Positions 17,241 to 26,963 of a stretch of DNA of 64,000 nucleotides are shown here, piece by piece. Source of the DNA: Thermomicrobium sp. CFH 73360 (GTDB taxonomy: Bacteria > Chloroflexota > Chloroflexia > Thermomicrobiales > Thermomicrobiaceae); NCBI RefSeq assembly GCF_023806465.1, contig NZ_JAMSLS010000001.1:1-64000 (forward strand), read 5' to 3'. The notes under the pieces were generated by a model, which made no database searches, was not told the origin of the DNA, and was given only the letters and a program-made list of their open reading frames with translations. Both the position numbers and the translations under genes were made by a program. The stretch's first letter is position 1. Every line of letters starts with the position of its first letter.

Positions 17241-19694
17241 TTATGAAACAGTGCTAAGAACCTCTGCTGGCTCGATCGTCAGCAGCTCGTCCCGCACGTC
17301 AATGCGTACGGTAGAGCCTGGCTTGAAGCGTCCCGCCAGAATCGCCTCCGCCAGCGGATCTTCGATGAGGTTCTGGATGATCCGCCGCAGTGGTCGCGCG
17401 CCGAACTGCCGATCGTAACCGCGCGTTGCCAGGAGATCCTTGGCAGCGTCGGTCACCTCCAGGCCGATCTGCTGCTCGGCCAGTTGCTTCCGGATCCGTT
17501 TCAACTCCAGGTCAACGATCTGACGCACGTGCCCCGGCGTCAGCGGATGGAAGACGATCACCGCGTCGATCCGGTTAAGGAACTCCGGCCGGAAGGTCTG
17601 CTTCAACTGCGAGAGCACCTTGTCCCTCATCGCCTGGTAGTCAATCTGCGCCTTCTTCGTCGGATCCTCAGCCACGGCGAATCCCAGTGTGCCCTCGCGC
17701 TGGATCAACTCCGCGCCAATGTTCGAAGTCATGATCAAGATCGTATTCCGGAAGTCGACGCGCCGTCCCTTCGCATCCGTGAGATTCCCATCCTCCATTA
17801 TCTGCAGGAGGATGTTAAACGCTTCCGGATGCGCCTTCTCGATTTCGTCGAGAAGAATGACCGAGTAGGGCTTCCGCCGTACCGCCTCCGTCAGCTGCCC
17901 ACCTTCCTCGTAGCCAATGTATCCTGGAGGCGCCCCGACCAAGCGCGACACTGTGTGTCGCTCCATGAACTCGCTCATATCGATCTTGATGAGCGCATCC
18001 TCACTTCCGAACATGAATTCGGCCAAGGCGCGTGCCAACAATGTCTTCCCAACCCCGGTCGGTCCGAGGAAGATGAAAGTCCCAATTGGCCGCCGCGGAT
18101 CCTTCAAACCAGCCCGTGCACGTCGCACAGCCCGCGCGAGCGTCGAGATCGCCTCATCCTGCCCGATCACACGCTCGTGCAGTGCCTCCTCCATGTGCAG
18201 CAGCCGCTCGCTCTCCTCGGTATGCAAGCGGGTGAGCGGGATGCCGGTCCACATGGAGACGACCTGTGCGATGTCCTCCTCCGTCACGACGGGCTCTTCC
18301 TGCCCTTGCTCCTCCCGCCAATGCTGTTCGAGTTCCTGGATGCGCTGCACCAGCTGCCGCTCACGCTCGCGGAGCTCTGCTGCCAACTCGAACTCCTGGC
18401 TTGCCACCGCCGCATCCAGCTCACGACGCAGCGACTCTAAGCCGCGCCGCGCTTCCTTGAGCGACGGCGGTGAAGCCGAGCGGTACATGCGCACGCGCGA
18501 TGCAGCCTCGTCCACGAGATCGATCGCCTTGTCCGGGAGGAACCGATCAGTCACGTAGCGGGCAGCAAGCACTGCTGCCGCATGGAGCGCACCATCTGAG
18601 ATCTTCAGCTTGTGGTGCTCCTCGTACCGCTCGCGGATCCCCTTCAAGATCTCGATCGTTTCCTCCACGGTCGGCTCATTCACGATGACCGGCTGGAAGC
18701 GCCGCTCCAGGGCAGCATCGCGCTCGATGTACTTCCGGTATTCATCGAGCGTTGTTGCGCCGATCGTCTGCACCTCTCCGCGCGAGAGCGCCGGCTTCAG
18801 GATGTTCGCTGCATCAACGGCACCCTCGGCCGCACCAGCACCAACCAGGGTGTGGAGCTCGTCGATGAAGAGAATCGTGCCAGATTCCTTCACCTCGGCG
18901 ACGATCTTCTTCAGCCGCTCTTCAAACTCCCCACGGTACTTGGTTCCTGCCACCAGTGCTCCGATATCGAGCGCGACAAGACGCTTCCCCTGCAACGGCT
19001 CCGGTACATCGCCAGCGACAATCCGCTGCGCCAGACCCTCTACGATTGCCGTCTTCCCAACACCCGGTTCCCCAATCAGTGCCGGGTTGTTCTTTGTGCG
19101 CCGTGACAGAATCTGCATGACACGTTCAATCTCATTCTGGCGCCCGATGACTGGGTCAAGCTTGCCCAAACGAGCGGCTTCGGTCAGGTCGAACCCCAGC
19201 GCATCGAGATACGGCGTCTTTGTCTGTTGTGCACGCTGCTGATAGGCCGTGCCTTGAGCCAAGACCTGGAGCACCTGCTGGCGCACCTTCTCCAAGTTCA
19301 CCCCAAGGCTCTCCAGCACTCCAGCAGCGATCCCCTCGCCCTCACGGACGAGACCTAGCAGGAGGTGCTCTGTGCCAATGTAGTGGTGTCCAAGACGACG
19401 CGCCTCGTCGACCGCATACTCAATGACCTTGCGCGCTCGAGGAGTAAGCCCGATCTCACCGACGACCGTACTCTCCCCGCGCCCAATGATGAACTCGACG
19501 GCGCTTCGCACCTTGGGCAACTGCACGCCCATGCTCTGCAGCACGCGCGCAGCGACCCCTTCCCCTTCGCGCACAAGGCCGAGGAGCAGATGCTCCGTTC
19601 CGATGTAGTTGTGATTGAACCGCCGCGCTTCTTCCTGCGCCAGCGCAAGCACTTTCCGTGCTCGTTCCGTGAACTTTTCGAACTTATCCGCCAT
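17241..19694 (-). CDS. clpC: ATP-dependent Clp protease ATPase subunit ClpC
   Basis: ClpC is an AAA+ unfoldase that feeds ClpP. The 817 aa protein has two N-terminal Clp repeats (1-145), D1 ATPase with Walker A GEPGVGKT (208-215), an inserted UVR coiled-coil segment that marks ClpC rather than ClpA/ClpB, and D2 with GPTGVGKT plus a C-terminal Clp-specific domain. The ATG at 19694 has GGGAG 8 nt upstream; a longer frame adds 37 unconserved residues. ctsR and mcsAB, which precede clpC in Bacillus, are absent. A TTGGAG-N17-TACACT promoter lies about 115 bp upstream. Confidence 0.97.
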   Translation of the reverse strand: MADKFEKFTERARKVLALAQEEARRFNHNYIGTEHLLLGLVREGEGVAARVLQSMGVQLPKVRSAVEFIIGRGESTVVGEIGLTPRARKVIEYAVDEARRLGHHYIGTEHLLLGLVREGEGIAAGVLESLGVNLEKVRQQVLQVLAQGTAYQQRAQQTKTPYLDALGFDLTEAARLGKLDPVIGRQNEIERVMQILSRRTKNNPALIGEPGVGKTAIVEGLAQRIVAGDVPEPLQGKRLVALDIGALVAGTKYRGEFEERLKKIVAEVKESGTILFIDELHTLVGAGAAEGAVDAANILKPALSRGEVQTIGATTLDEYRKYIERDAALERRFQPVIVNEPTVEETIEILKGIRERYEEHHKLKISDGALHAAAVLAARYVTDRFLPDKAIDLVDEAASRVRMYRSASPPSLKEARRGLESLRRELDAAVASQEFELAAELRERERQLVQRIQELEQHWREEQGQEEPVVTEEDIAQVVSMWTGIPLTRLHTEESERLLHMEEALHERVIGQDEAISTLARAVRRARAGLKDPRRPIGTFIFLGPTGVGKTLLARALAEFMFGSEDALIKIDMSEFMERHTVSRLVGAPPGYIGYEEGGQLTEAVRRKPYSVILLDEIEKAHPEAFNILLQIMEDGNLTDAKGRRVDFRNTILIMTSNIGAELIQREGTLGFAVAEDPTKKAQIDYQAMRDKVLSQLKQTFRPEFLNRIDAVIVFHPLTPGHVRQIVDLELKRIRKQLAEQQIGLEVTDAAKDLLATRGYDRQFGARPLRRIIQNLIEDPLAEAILAGRFKPGSTVRIDVRDELLTIEPAEVLSTVS

Positions 19695-19811
19695 AGCACA
19701 CTCTCCCGGGCGAACGCCCGTTTCCCTTCTCTCGAGAGATGTTGATAAAGACGCTGTGGCGAGTAACCCCGCACGCCCTCGGCTACTGCGTGGCACCTCC
19801 TGCACCGATGA

Positions 19812-19840
19812 AGTGTACTCCCCTTGGGCACTCTCTCCAA
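19812..19840 (-). promoter_or_regulatory. Predicted clpC promoter
   Basis: TTGGAG (19840-19835), 17 bp, TACACT (19817-19812) on the minus strand, giving a leader of roughly 110 nt. No CtsR heptad repeat or CIRCE element was recognised. A GC-rich palindrome (CGGGCGTTCGCCCG, about 19707-19720) abuts the ribosome site. Confidence 0.5.
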
Positions 19841-19866
19841 ATCCTCGGGAGTCATCTTTCAGGAAG

Positions 19867-19900
19867 CCGGAGCCCCCAGGTACGAGGCTGGGGGCTCCGG
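19867..19900 (-). terminator. Stem-loop terminator downstream of rpsA
   Basis: A perfect 13 bp stem, CCGGAGCCCCCAG with its complement, and an 8 nt loop lie 64 bp beyond the rpsA stop. The T tract is weak (CTTCCT), so strength is inferred from the very stable stem and the position between two genes with separate promoters. Confidence 0.65.
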
Positions 19901-19964
19901 ACGCAGTTCTCCAGGACGTTTTGGTCTCGCCACTGTGTTGTGCGATGTGCTTTGCTGGTGAGAC

Positions 19965-21290
19965 TTAGGCGTCTCCACCATGTTCGGCCGGCGGTTCTTC
20001 GTCCTCCGGCTCGATGTCGACATCCGCCTCGATAGGCTCCTCGCCCTCGGGGGCATACGGAGTAATACCCCGTGCCAACAGCTGCTCCTTGATCGCAACC
20101 GCCTCGGGCCCCAGCACCGCCTCCAGTTCCTCATCTGCGACCTCAAGCGCGCGCCGGAGACTAAGCCCGATGCGCCTCCTGGCGGGATCGATGCGAATCA
20201 CCTTGACAATGACCTCGTCACCCTCTTGAAGGACCTCATTGGGATGCTCCACCCGCCAGCCAGCCAACTCCGAAACATGAATGAGCCCCTCAACTCCCTC
20301 CTGGAGACGCGCGAAAGCTCCAAAGCTCGCGAGCTGGGTAATTGTGCCACGCACAAGCTGCCCAACCTGGAACTGGCTCGCTACCTGCATCCAGGGCTCG
20401 GGCTGCGTTCGGCGAATGGACAGCGCAATCTTCCGCTGTTCTTGGTTGACCGAGAGCACCATCACGTCAACTTCGTCACCAACACGCAAGACCTCGCTCG
20501 GGTGCTTCACACGTGTCCAGGAAATCTCCGAAAGGTGAACGAGGCCATCTGCACCACCAATGTCCACAAACGCACCAAAATCGGCAATGCTCGTGACACG
20601 CCCTCGCCGCGTCTCCCCCTCTCGCAGCATCTCGATCAGCTGCGCCTTCATCGCATCTCGCTGCTCCTGAACAGCCTGCCGCTCCGAGAGGATCAGCCGA
20701 TTGCGGTGACGATTGATCTCGATGATCTTCAACTTCAGGCGCTGCCCGACCATCCGCGCCATGTCAGCCTGCTTGCTCACCTCGTCACCGCCGCGGATGG
20801 CCACCACCTGCGACGCCGGCACAAAGCCGCGAATGCCATCGAGGTTCACGAGGAGACCACCCTTGTTATAGTTCACCACCTCAGCCTCGATGACTCCCCC
20901 GGCCTCGAAGATCTCCTGCAGGCGCCGCCACGTCTTCTCCTGACGTGCCCGATCGATCGAGAGCACTGCTTGGCCGGCCTGATCTTCGGGCTGCAGAACA
21001 AACACCAAAATGCGATCACCCGGACGTAGACGCCCCAACTCCTCAGGCGTCAACGTCTGGAATTCCCGGCTGGGAACGACCCCTTCGCACTTGCCACCAA
21101 TATCGACCAGGATCTCTTCCCGGCCGACGTACATCACCTCACCCTCGACCACGTCACCGTAGCGAAACAGTCGGTAATCGTGGCTCGGGTCATCGAGAAG
21201 TCGTCGGAACAACTCGGCATCATCCATTACCGGGACGCTCCCGAGCCCCTGCCGACCGAAATGCACCTCGTCGATCTGCTGCCCCACCAT
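19965..21290 (-). CDS. rpsA: 30S ribosomal protein S1 (four S1 domains)
   Basis: S1 binds mRNA at the small subunit and helps initiation. The 441 aa protein has four tandem S1 OB-fold domains (about 42-112, 128-195, 215-285, 300-372), with the classic [14 protein letters not shown] motif in the third and [15 protein letters not shown] in the fourth. The tail is acidic. Four domains instead of the six in E. coli is usual for Gram-positive-like lineages. The ATG at 21290 has GAGG about 7 nt upstream; an ATG at 21227 with GGGAG is an alternative. Promoter at 21368-21396. Confidence 0.92.
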   Translation of the reverse strand: MVGQQIDEVHFGRQGLGSVPVMDDAELFRRLLDDPSHDYRLFRYGDVVEGEVMYVGREEILVDIGGKCEGVVPSREFQTLTPEELGRLRPGDRILVFVLQPEDQAGQAVLSIDRARQEKTWRRLQEIFEAGGVIEAEVVNYNKGGLLVNLDGIRGFVPASQVVAIRGGDEVSKQADMARMVGQRLKLKIIEINRHRNRLILSERQAVQEQRDAMKAQLIEMLREGETRRGRVTSIADFGAFVDIGGADGLVHLSEISWTRVKHPSEVLRVGDEVDVMVLSVNQEQRKIALSIRRTQPEPWMQVASQFQVGQLVRGTITQLASFGAFARLQEGVEGLIHVSELAGWRVEHPNEVLQEGDEVIVKVIRIDPARRRIGLSLRRALEVADEELEAVLGPEAVAIKEQLLARGITPYAPEGEEPIEADVDIEPEDEEPPAEHGGDA

Positions 21291-21367
21291 GAACCTTCCT
21301 CGAGTGTCGTAGTTTTGCCAACCCTCCGGTCTCGTTCGAGCCGTCGGTTAGCGAGACACCGCCGTTA

Positions 21368-21396
21368 GTATAGCCACTCCTTCGCTCTCCGACAAG
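21368..21396 (-). promoter_or_regulatory. Sigma70-type promoter of rpsA
   Basis: TTGTCG (21396-21391), 17 bp spacer, TATACT (21373-21368) on the minus strand, about 78 bp before the start codon. Confidence 0.65.
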
Positions 21397-21499
21397 CATG
21401 GACGGGCATCGACTCTCACTGCCCTCACCCAAAGCCCCGCAGCCCCACGGCAACATGGCTCTGGATGCGAATCCGAACACTCCAACTCGCATGATCGCC

Positions 21500-22627
21500 T
21501 CAGAGGCACCTCCACGACACACTTGCCTGGAGTTCTCGAGCCAGTGCCTGGACCACCTCCTCGAGATCGCTGCGCTGCACCCAACCCATATGCCCCACGC
21601 GGATGATCTTCCCCTTCAGTCGCCCCTGGCCCCCGTTCACCGCGATTCCGTGCTGCTCCTCTAACCGAGTGACCAGTTCATCAGCTCCAATTCCCGGCGG
21701 CGGTTCGAGCGCTGTGACAGTCGCACTCTCGTAGCCTGGTTCGGCAAAGCAACGCAGACCAAGCTCCTGAGCTGCCATACGAAACCACGCTGCAAGCTCC
21801 TGGTGTCGCCTCCACACGTTCTCGAGCCTCTCTGCCTCGATCAACCCAACTGCTGCATCGAGCGCGTAAAGGAGGCTAATCGGAGCCGTCGACGGGAGAT
21901 CGCCGCTGCGTGCCGCCGTCCGGTACTCTCGAAGGTCCCAGAACGCCCGTGGAAAGCCCGCTCGCTCGACGGCCTCCCAGGCTCGTGGTCCAACGCCCAC
22001 AATGACAAGTCCCGGTGGGCACATCCATGCTTTCTGTGACCCGCTGAAGATGAGATCGATCCCCCAGGCATCCATCTCCAGCGGCAGTCCGCCCACCGCA
22101 CTCACACCATCAACAGCGAGCAGTGCTCCAGCACTGCGCACCACAGCCGAGATTTCCGGCAGCGGATTTGTTACCCCGGTCGATGTCTCATTATACACGA
22201 TAAACACCGCACGTACCCCGCGGCACTCCTCCAACCAGCGCGCCACCTGCTCAGCTCTGAACGCCCGCCCGTACGGGATCTGGCGAACAATCAGTTCCAC
22301 CCCGTATCGTTCGGCGACCCGCCACCAACGCTCACCAAAATCGCCGTTGACCAAGAGGAGAATGCGATCTCCGGGCACCAAGAGGTTGACAATGGCGATT
22401 TCCCATCCTGCCGACCCCGTACCAGGGAGGACAAAGACTTCGCCGTCTGTCCGATGCAAGACTCGGAGGCGCCCAAGAAGTGCTTTCACAAAACCCCGGA
22501 ACCACACACCACGATGCGGAACCATCGGTCGCTGCATCGCAGCAAGAACCGCTGGCGGTAGTGGAGTCGGCCCCGCAATCCGCAAATTCCGTATCGTTCG
22601 CTCGCGATCAGCCCTCTCCTGTGCCAC
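21500..22627 (-). CDS. Class V aminotransferase (serine-pyruvate / alanine-glyoxylate type)
   Basis: This PLP-dependent enzyme belongs to the purple-subgroup small-chain family that includes serine-glyoxylate, alanine-glyoxylate and aspartate aminotransferases. The cofactor lysine is in SGSQKAW (Lys199), with AVDGVSAVGG before it supplying the ring-stacking Asp. Length 375 aa. GTG at 22627 is preferred because AGGAGGGG lies 4-6 nt upstream; it overlaps the preceding gene by 20 bp, so translation is coupled. The C-terminal GGQGRLKGKIIRVGHMG is typical of the alanine-glyoxylate branch. Linkage with glycerate 2-kinase 9 kb away hints at glyoxylate/serine use, but this is speculative. Confidence 0.88.
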   Translation of the reverse strand: MAQERADRERTIRNLRIAGPTPLPPAVLAAMQRPMVPHRGVWFRGFVKALLGRLRVLHRTDGEVFVLPGTGSAGWEIAIVNLLVPGDRILLLVNGDFGERWWRVAERYGVELIVRQIPYGRAFRAEQVARWLEECRGVRAVFIVYNETSTGVTNPLPEISAVVRSAGALLAVDGVSAVGGLPLEMDAWGIDLIFSGSQKAWMCPPGLVIVGVGPRAWEAVERAGFPRAFWDLREYRTAARSGDLPSTAPISLLYALDAAVGLIEAERLENVWRRHQELAAWFRMAAQELGLRCFAEPGYESATVTALEPPPGIGADELVTRLEEQHGIAVNGGQGRLKGKIIRVGHMGWVQRSDLEEVVQALARELQASVSWRCL

Positions 22628-24092
22628 TTTTCCCCTCCTGAACACTTCCCAGAACTCGCACCGCAAGCCCCAAGACCATCACATGCGTGAACCAGAAGAT
22701 CAAAACCATATGGGGAAAACTGATGTTCATGTAGTAGTGATCGAAGATCCCAATAAGCAACGCCGCTCCCTGCGCGCCGAGCCAGGCCAAGAGGAGGTCA
22801 CTCCGCTTGTCCCATCCCGCCTGACGCAATGCTCGCCACCCGATGCCCAGTATTCCGATGACGACCAGCAGAAAAGTACCGAGGCCGAGTAATCCCATCC
22901 GCTCAGCCACAAGCAAGTAGATGCTCGAAACGCCTGTCCAAAGTTCTACCGTCGGTGCCTGCCCAAAGCCGACACCAAACGCTGGATACTCGCGCAGGAT
23001 CGCCAGCGCAGTCCGATACTCCTCCAAACGCATCTGGGTCGCCCGATCCTGTAGCGTGAAGCCTTGCCACAGTCTTTGAAAGAAGCCCTCGCCAATCCCG
23101 AAAGCGATCGCCCCCGCTAATCCCATCCCCCCGGGGAGAAGGAGCCACCGATAACGGACGATCGCGACGATTCCAACTCCGAATGCCGCACCCAACCACC
23201 CCGCTCGAGAATAGGTCAGGAGCAAGGCCATCCCAGACACGACACTCGCCCCCACCGCCAACCAACGCGGCACCACTGGTCGACGCGCCACCACTTGCGC
23301 GACGCCGACGACGAAGGCGAGTGCAAGCAAACCCGCGAACGAGTTCGGGTCAACACTTGTGCTGGTGAGTCGCATCGGCTTCGTCGGATCATCCTCGATG
23401 AAGCGCACGATGCGCGATGCCGGATACCCGTAAGGCACGAGTCGCGCTAGCACAGCCAGCGTGAAGGCTGGTCCGCCCGCATAGAGTGCGAGCCCAAGGA
23501 GTGCGGCCGTGCTTGCCAGCCCGAGAAATACGACCGTGATCCGCCGAAAATCGTGAAGTGTCCGAAGCGACGACCAAGCAACGAAGAAAAGACTCGAGCT
23601 CACGAGAAACTTGGCATAGTCATGATAGGTTTGGGTTGTGTAGCCGCGACCGATACCAAGCACGAACGCGAACAACGTCACAGCAAGGAAGAGGACCAGA
23701 CCAAGCAGAACGGGATGTGGCGGGATACCAACATCCCGACGCAAGAAAAGCTGGAGAAGCCAAACGCCGAGCACGCTAAGCCCGACGAGTTCTAGAATGG
23801 GAGGAGTAATAATCACTTTCACCGGAATGACGGCGTACGGGAGCAAAGCAGCAATAGCGAGCACGACCCAGAGCCCGGCCCGGACATCAAAGGCGATCGC
23901 TGCCGCGACCACCAAGGCGCCAAGTGCTGCCGTTGCTGGGATTGGGCCGAACCATACGATGATCGTGGCCAGAGTCACCGCAGCAAGAAGTGCAACAGCC
24001 ACACCAGCTACGTTCGTTAGGCCCGGTGGCAGGCTGTACATTGTTGCACGCGGCCAGACTGGCAACCGATGCTCACCCGCCGAATCCCTCAT
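22608..24092 (-). CDS. O-antigen ligase/polymerase family membrane protein (Wzy_C)
   Basis: The 494 aa multi-pass protein (about 11-12 hydrophobic helices) has a large periplasmic loop region (about 340-390) typical of the Wzy_C family. Marker segments are LTSTSVDPNSFAGLLALA, LLLTYSRAGWLG and EYPAFGVGFG, where the Arg and Ser residues are the usual conserved ones. Members join or polymerise lipid-linked sugars at the outer membrane face. No glycosyltransferases surround it, so it may act on a glycan made elsewhere in the genome. It overlaps the aminotransferase start by 20 bp. Confidence 0.82.
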   Translation of the reverse strand: MRDSAGEHRLPVWPRATMYSLPPGLTNVAGVAVALLAAVTLATIIVWFGPIPATAALGALVVAAAIAFDVRAGLWVVLAIAALLPYAVIPVKVIITPPILELVGLSVLGVWLLQLFLRRDVGIPPHPVLLGLVLFLAVTLFAFVLGIGRGYTTQTYHDYAKFLVSSSLFFVAWSSLRTLHDFRRITVVFLGLASTAALLGLALYAGGPAFTLAVLARLVPYGYPASRIVRFIEDDPTKPMRLTSTSVDPNSFAGLLALAFVVGVAQVVARRPVVPRWLAVGASVVSGMALLLTYSRAGWLGAAFGVGIVAIVRYRWLLLPGGMGLAGAIAFGIGEGFFQRLWQGFTLQDRATQMRLEEYRTALAILREYPAFGVGFGQAPTVELWTGVSSIYLLVAERMGLLGLGTFLLVVIGILGIGWRALRQAGWDKRSDLLLAWLGAQGAALLIGIFDHYYMNISFPHMVLIFWFTHVMVLGLAVRVLGSVQEGKSGTGEG

Positions 24093-24321
24093 TGACCGTC
24101 ACTCCACGAGAATGGGAAAAGATCTCACCACGATCGATCCGGAATCCTCTACTTGTCGCCATCCTGCCAGCCCTGCAACAGAACGATTCCTGTTCAGGCA
24201 CCTGATCGTCCCCACTTGTTCCACCGATCTTCCGATGCTACCCTCGCAACCGCAGGTGGACGACCCACTGCCGTATGGCCCAGTCGAGCATACCGCGTGG
24301 CAGGATGGAGGTGAGTCCCCC

Positions 24322-24642
24322 ATGCAGTCGGTTCCCTTACCACCAGAGCGTTGTCCGTTGGCTCAGACCGCTGCGATCCTCTGCGACCGCTGGACGCCGT
24401 TGATTGTTCGAGATCTCGCTCGTGGTCTTTCGCGGTTCAGCGAACTCGAGCGCTCTATTCAAGGGATTAGCCCAAAAACCCTGTCGACTCGCCTCAAGCA
24501 ACTGGAAGCAGCTGGACTCATCCAACGTCTGGAAAACAACGGCGTCCGGACACGCTATGCACTCACCCCACGTGGTCGCGCGCTGTTGCCACTCATTCGC
24601 GCGATGCGGGACTATGGGAGGACTTGGCTTAGTCAAGCCTAA
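24322..24642 (+). CDS. HxlR-family winged-helix transcriptional regulator
   Basis: This 106 aa DNA-binding protein has the complete HxlR domain: CPLAQTAAILCDRWTPLIVRDL, then RFSELERSIQGISPKTLSTRLKQLEAAGLI as the recognition region. Two cysteines (Cys11 in RCPLA, Cys20 in ILCDRW) could sense redox or electrophiles, as in some family members. The ATG at 24322 has GGAGGTGA 8 nt upstream, so the open frame reaching back to 23797, which shadows the ligase gene, is not coding. No divergent target gene is obvious; the ligase operon is 230 bp away and head to head. Confidence 0.88.
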   Translation: MQSVPLPPERCPLAQTAAILCDRWTPLIVRDLARGLSRFSELERSIQGISPKTLSTRLKQLEAAGLIQRLENNGVRTRYALTPRGRALLPLIRAMRDYGRTWLSQA

Positions 24643-24665
24643 ATTGTCTCGAGGGGGTTCCCCCT
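24625..24665 (+). terminator. Two small hairpins after the HxlR gene
   Basis: GGCTT-AGTC-AAGCC (24625-24638) overlaps the stop codon, and AGGGGG-TT-CCCCCT (24652-24665) follows. Either may end the short HxlR transcript before the chemoreceptor gene. There is no T run after the second. Confidence 0.35.
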
Positions 24666-24864
24666 ACTCGGCTCCCCTTGTAAGATGTTGAGCCTGCACA
24701 GGATTGCGCGGGACTCCTCTTCGATCTCCCTTGCCTTGTCTCCAGGTGCGACGCCAAGATCGCACGTCGCGGACCCCCTCTCTTGCCCTTGCTTCAGAAT
24801 CGCGCTAAAGCTGCCGATATTTCCACGCAGGGGATGTCGGAGCCGTCGTGACGAAGGGGGTCAG

Positions 24865-26886
24865 ATGAGCAACCCAGGCGTATCGCTGCAGGTCGTGGAC
24901 CGATCGCGAGATCGGATCAGCCTCTGGGTGCTGTGGGGGCACGCTGTTGCTGCTCTTGCGGTCACCCTGCTCTTCGCCAAACATCCCTTATGGCAAGCTC
25001 TCGCCGGAGCGACAATCCTAACTGCCATTGCGACGGGGGCTTATCCGCTGCTCGCTGGCTCTCGGTACTACCGTCTCCTTGCTGCAGCTCTTCTCATGGT
25101 CTATGCTGCACTCCTCATTCATCTCTCAGGAGGCTTAATCGAAATGCACTTTCAAATATTTGTTGCGTTAGCCTTCCTCATTATCTACTATGACTGGCTT
25201 CCGATTGTACTTGCGGCAGGACTTATTGCTGTCCATCATATTCTGTTCAATCTCTTCTTCCCATACAGTGTCTACAAGGACGGCCCATCTTGGACCATTA
25301 CGTTGATCCATGCGTTCTTTGTCGTCTTGCAAACGGCAGTCGGTATCCTGATTGCGCAGCGCATCCGCTCCAGTGCACTCGCAGTGGCACAAGCTGCACG
25401 TCGTCTGGCAAAAGAACAGGTTCCAGGCTTCGCGAGCGCGCTGCGGCGTATCGCCGCGGGCGATCTGACGCAGTCGGTGCAATTCTCGAGCGACGACGTT
25501 CGCGTCAGCTGGCAGGATGAAATTGGCTGCATGGTGGAATCTTTCAATGCCGTCCAACACCAACTCGGTAGTGCCGCTCACGAACTCGATGCTATGGTCA
25601 ACCAGCTCCGAACGATGGTTGCTGATATCCAGCAAGCCGCTGACGGTCTTACTGGTGCAATGGAGCAGATGGATCGGGCAGCGACCGAGTCTGCCGATGC
25701 AATGCGTGAAGTCAGCGCGAGTACGGCAAATGTGGGTCAAGGAACAGCCGAAGTGGCAGGCGCCTCGACAACCGCTCGGAACTCGATGGAACAGCTTCAG
25801 CAAGTGGTTCAGTCCGTCGCAGCAGGGGCAAGCGCACAAGCTCGTAGCCTTGAACGAATTAATGCCGCCGCAAACGAGCTCGTTGCCCATGTCCAGCGCG
25901 TGCTTGCTGACACGAGTGCGGTCGAGGAAGCAACGATGAACACCCGGCAGTCAGCTGATGCAGGTGCCGATGCCGTGCGGCACACCATCAATGCCATGCT
26001 GGAGATTCGGAATGTCGTGCTCGCTGCGGCGGATCGGGTTGCCAAACTCGGTGAACTTGGGCAACAGATCAGTGCGGTCGTCGAGACGATTGACAACCTT
26101 GCTGAGCAGACGAACCTCCTCGCCTTGAACGCGGCGATCGAGGCGGCACGCGCAGGGGAACACGGGAGGGGCTTCGCGGTCGTCGCCGACGAGGTGCGGA
26201 AACTCGCAGAACGCAGCCGGCGAGAAACGCAGGATATTGCCGCACTTATCGATCAGGTACGCACGGCCACTGAGCAAGCAGTTGCCGCAATGCGCACCGG
26301 CGCTGAACGGGTTACCAGCGGTACGGACCGTGCCGACCAGGCCGGACAAGCCCTGCAATCCATCCTCGATGCAGTGGAGCGCACAAGCGAGAAGGTCAGT
26401 GCAATCTCCGCCGCCGCGCGTCAAATGGCACAGGCAAGCGAACGAGTCGTGGCGGCTCTGCGCGATGTCAGTGCGGTCATCGAGCAGAACGCGACCGCTG
26501 CAGAAGAGATGGCCGCTCAAGCCGCTCAAGTCACCGATGCGGTGAAAGCGATCGATCGTGTCGTCAGCAACCAGCAACGCAGCGCAGAACTCGCCACCGC
26601 GCAAGTCGACGCCGCGGCGCAAGCAATCGAGGCAGTCAGCACACAAGCGCAGATCGTCGGTCGGTACGCAGCGCGCCTCCGCTCCCTCATCGCGAACTTT
26701 ACCCTCGAAAAACAGCCGCAGTACCGGAGAGAGGGAAGTCACACACACGGCCGCCTGGCTGACAACCCTGTGGTCACTGAGCCGGTTCACACGGGCAGCA
26801 ACGGTCACGCTCAGCAGCAAAGCAATCCCATCTCGAAGGCTGGCCTCATCGGCGCTTTACGTGCGAATGGGCGCTCGCACGATTGA
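24865..26886 (+). CDS. Methyl-accepting chemotaxis protein with a six-helix membrane sensor
   Basis: The 673 aa receptor has no periplasmic loop. Six hydrophobic segments (about 21-38, 46-64, 70-88, 95-109, 112-131, 145-165) are studded with histidines (His40, 86, 95, 124, 125, 149). The signature [20 protein letters not shown] is also found in other six-helix sensor modules. A HAMP-like stretch and a long coiled coil follow, with the signalling tip [19 protein letters not shown] near residue 414-432. The start at 24865 has AGGGGG 5 nt upstream; longer frames lack one. No che or flagellar genes are in the window, so it is an orphan receptor. The sensed signal is probably within the membrane, such as a redox or gas cue. 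Confidence 0.9.
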   Translation: MSNPGVSLQVVDRSRDRISLWVLWGHAVAALAVTLLFAKHPLWQALAGATILTAIATGAYPLLAGSRYYRLLAAALLMVYAALLIHLSGGLIEMHFQIFVALAFLIIYYDWLPIVLAAGLIAVHHILFNLFFPYSVYKDGPSWTITLIHAFFVVLQTAVGILIAQRIRSSALAVAQAARRLAKEQVPGFASALRRIAAGDLTQSVQFSSDDVRVSWQDEIGCMVESFNAVQHQLGSAAHELDAMVNQLRTMVADIQQAADGLTGAMEQMDRAATESADAMREVSASTANVGQGTAEVAGASTTARNSMEQLQQVVQSVAAGASAQARSLERINAAANELVAHVQRVLADTSAVEEATMNTRQSADAGADAVRHTINAMLEIRNVVLAAADRVAKLGELGQQISAVVETIDNLAEQTNLLALNAAIEAARAGEHGRGFAVVADEVRKLAERSRRETQDIAALIDQVRTATEQAVAAMRTGAERVTSGTDRADQAGQALQSILDAVERTSEKVSAISAAARQMAQASERVVAALRDVSAVIEQNATAAEEMAAQAAQVTDAVKAIDRVVSNQQRSAELATAQVDAAAQAIEAVSTQAQIVGRYAARLRSLIANFTLEKQPQYRREGSHTHGRLADNPVVTEPVHTGSNGHAQQQSNPISKAGLIGALRANGRSHD

Positions 26887-26908
26887 GACCACCCCGCTCT
26901 GAAACCCG

Positions 26909-26937
26909 CGCGGGGGACGCGCTTCGCGTCCCCCGCG
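26909..26937. terminator. Bidirectional stem-loop between convergent chemoreceptor and moaA genes
   Basis: A perfect 13 bp GC-rich stem (26909-26921 with 26925-26937) and a CTT loop lie midway between the two stop codons, 22 and 26 bp away. Confidence 0.75.
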
Positions 26938-26963
26938 GCACACCTCTTCAAAATGGTTTCGCC

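Noticed and set aside
19695-19964. CIRCE or CtsR sites in the clpC upstream region
   Set aside because: Neither the TTAGCACTC inverted repeat nor the GGTCAAA heptad repeat was found on either strand.
23797-24321. Upstream extension of the HxlR gene
   Set aside because: It is antisense to the O-antigen-ligase-like gene, and a strong ribosome site precedes the ATG at 24322.
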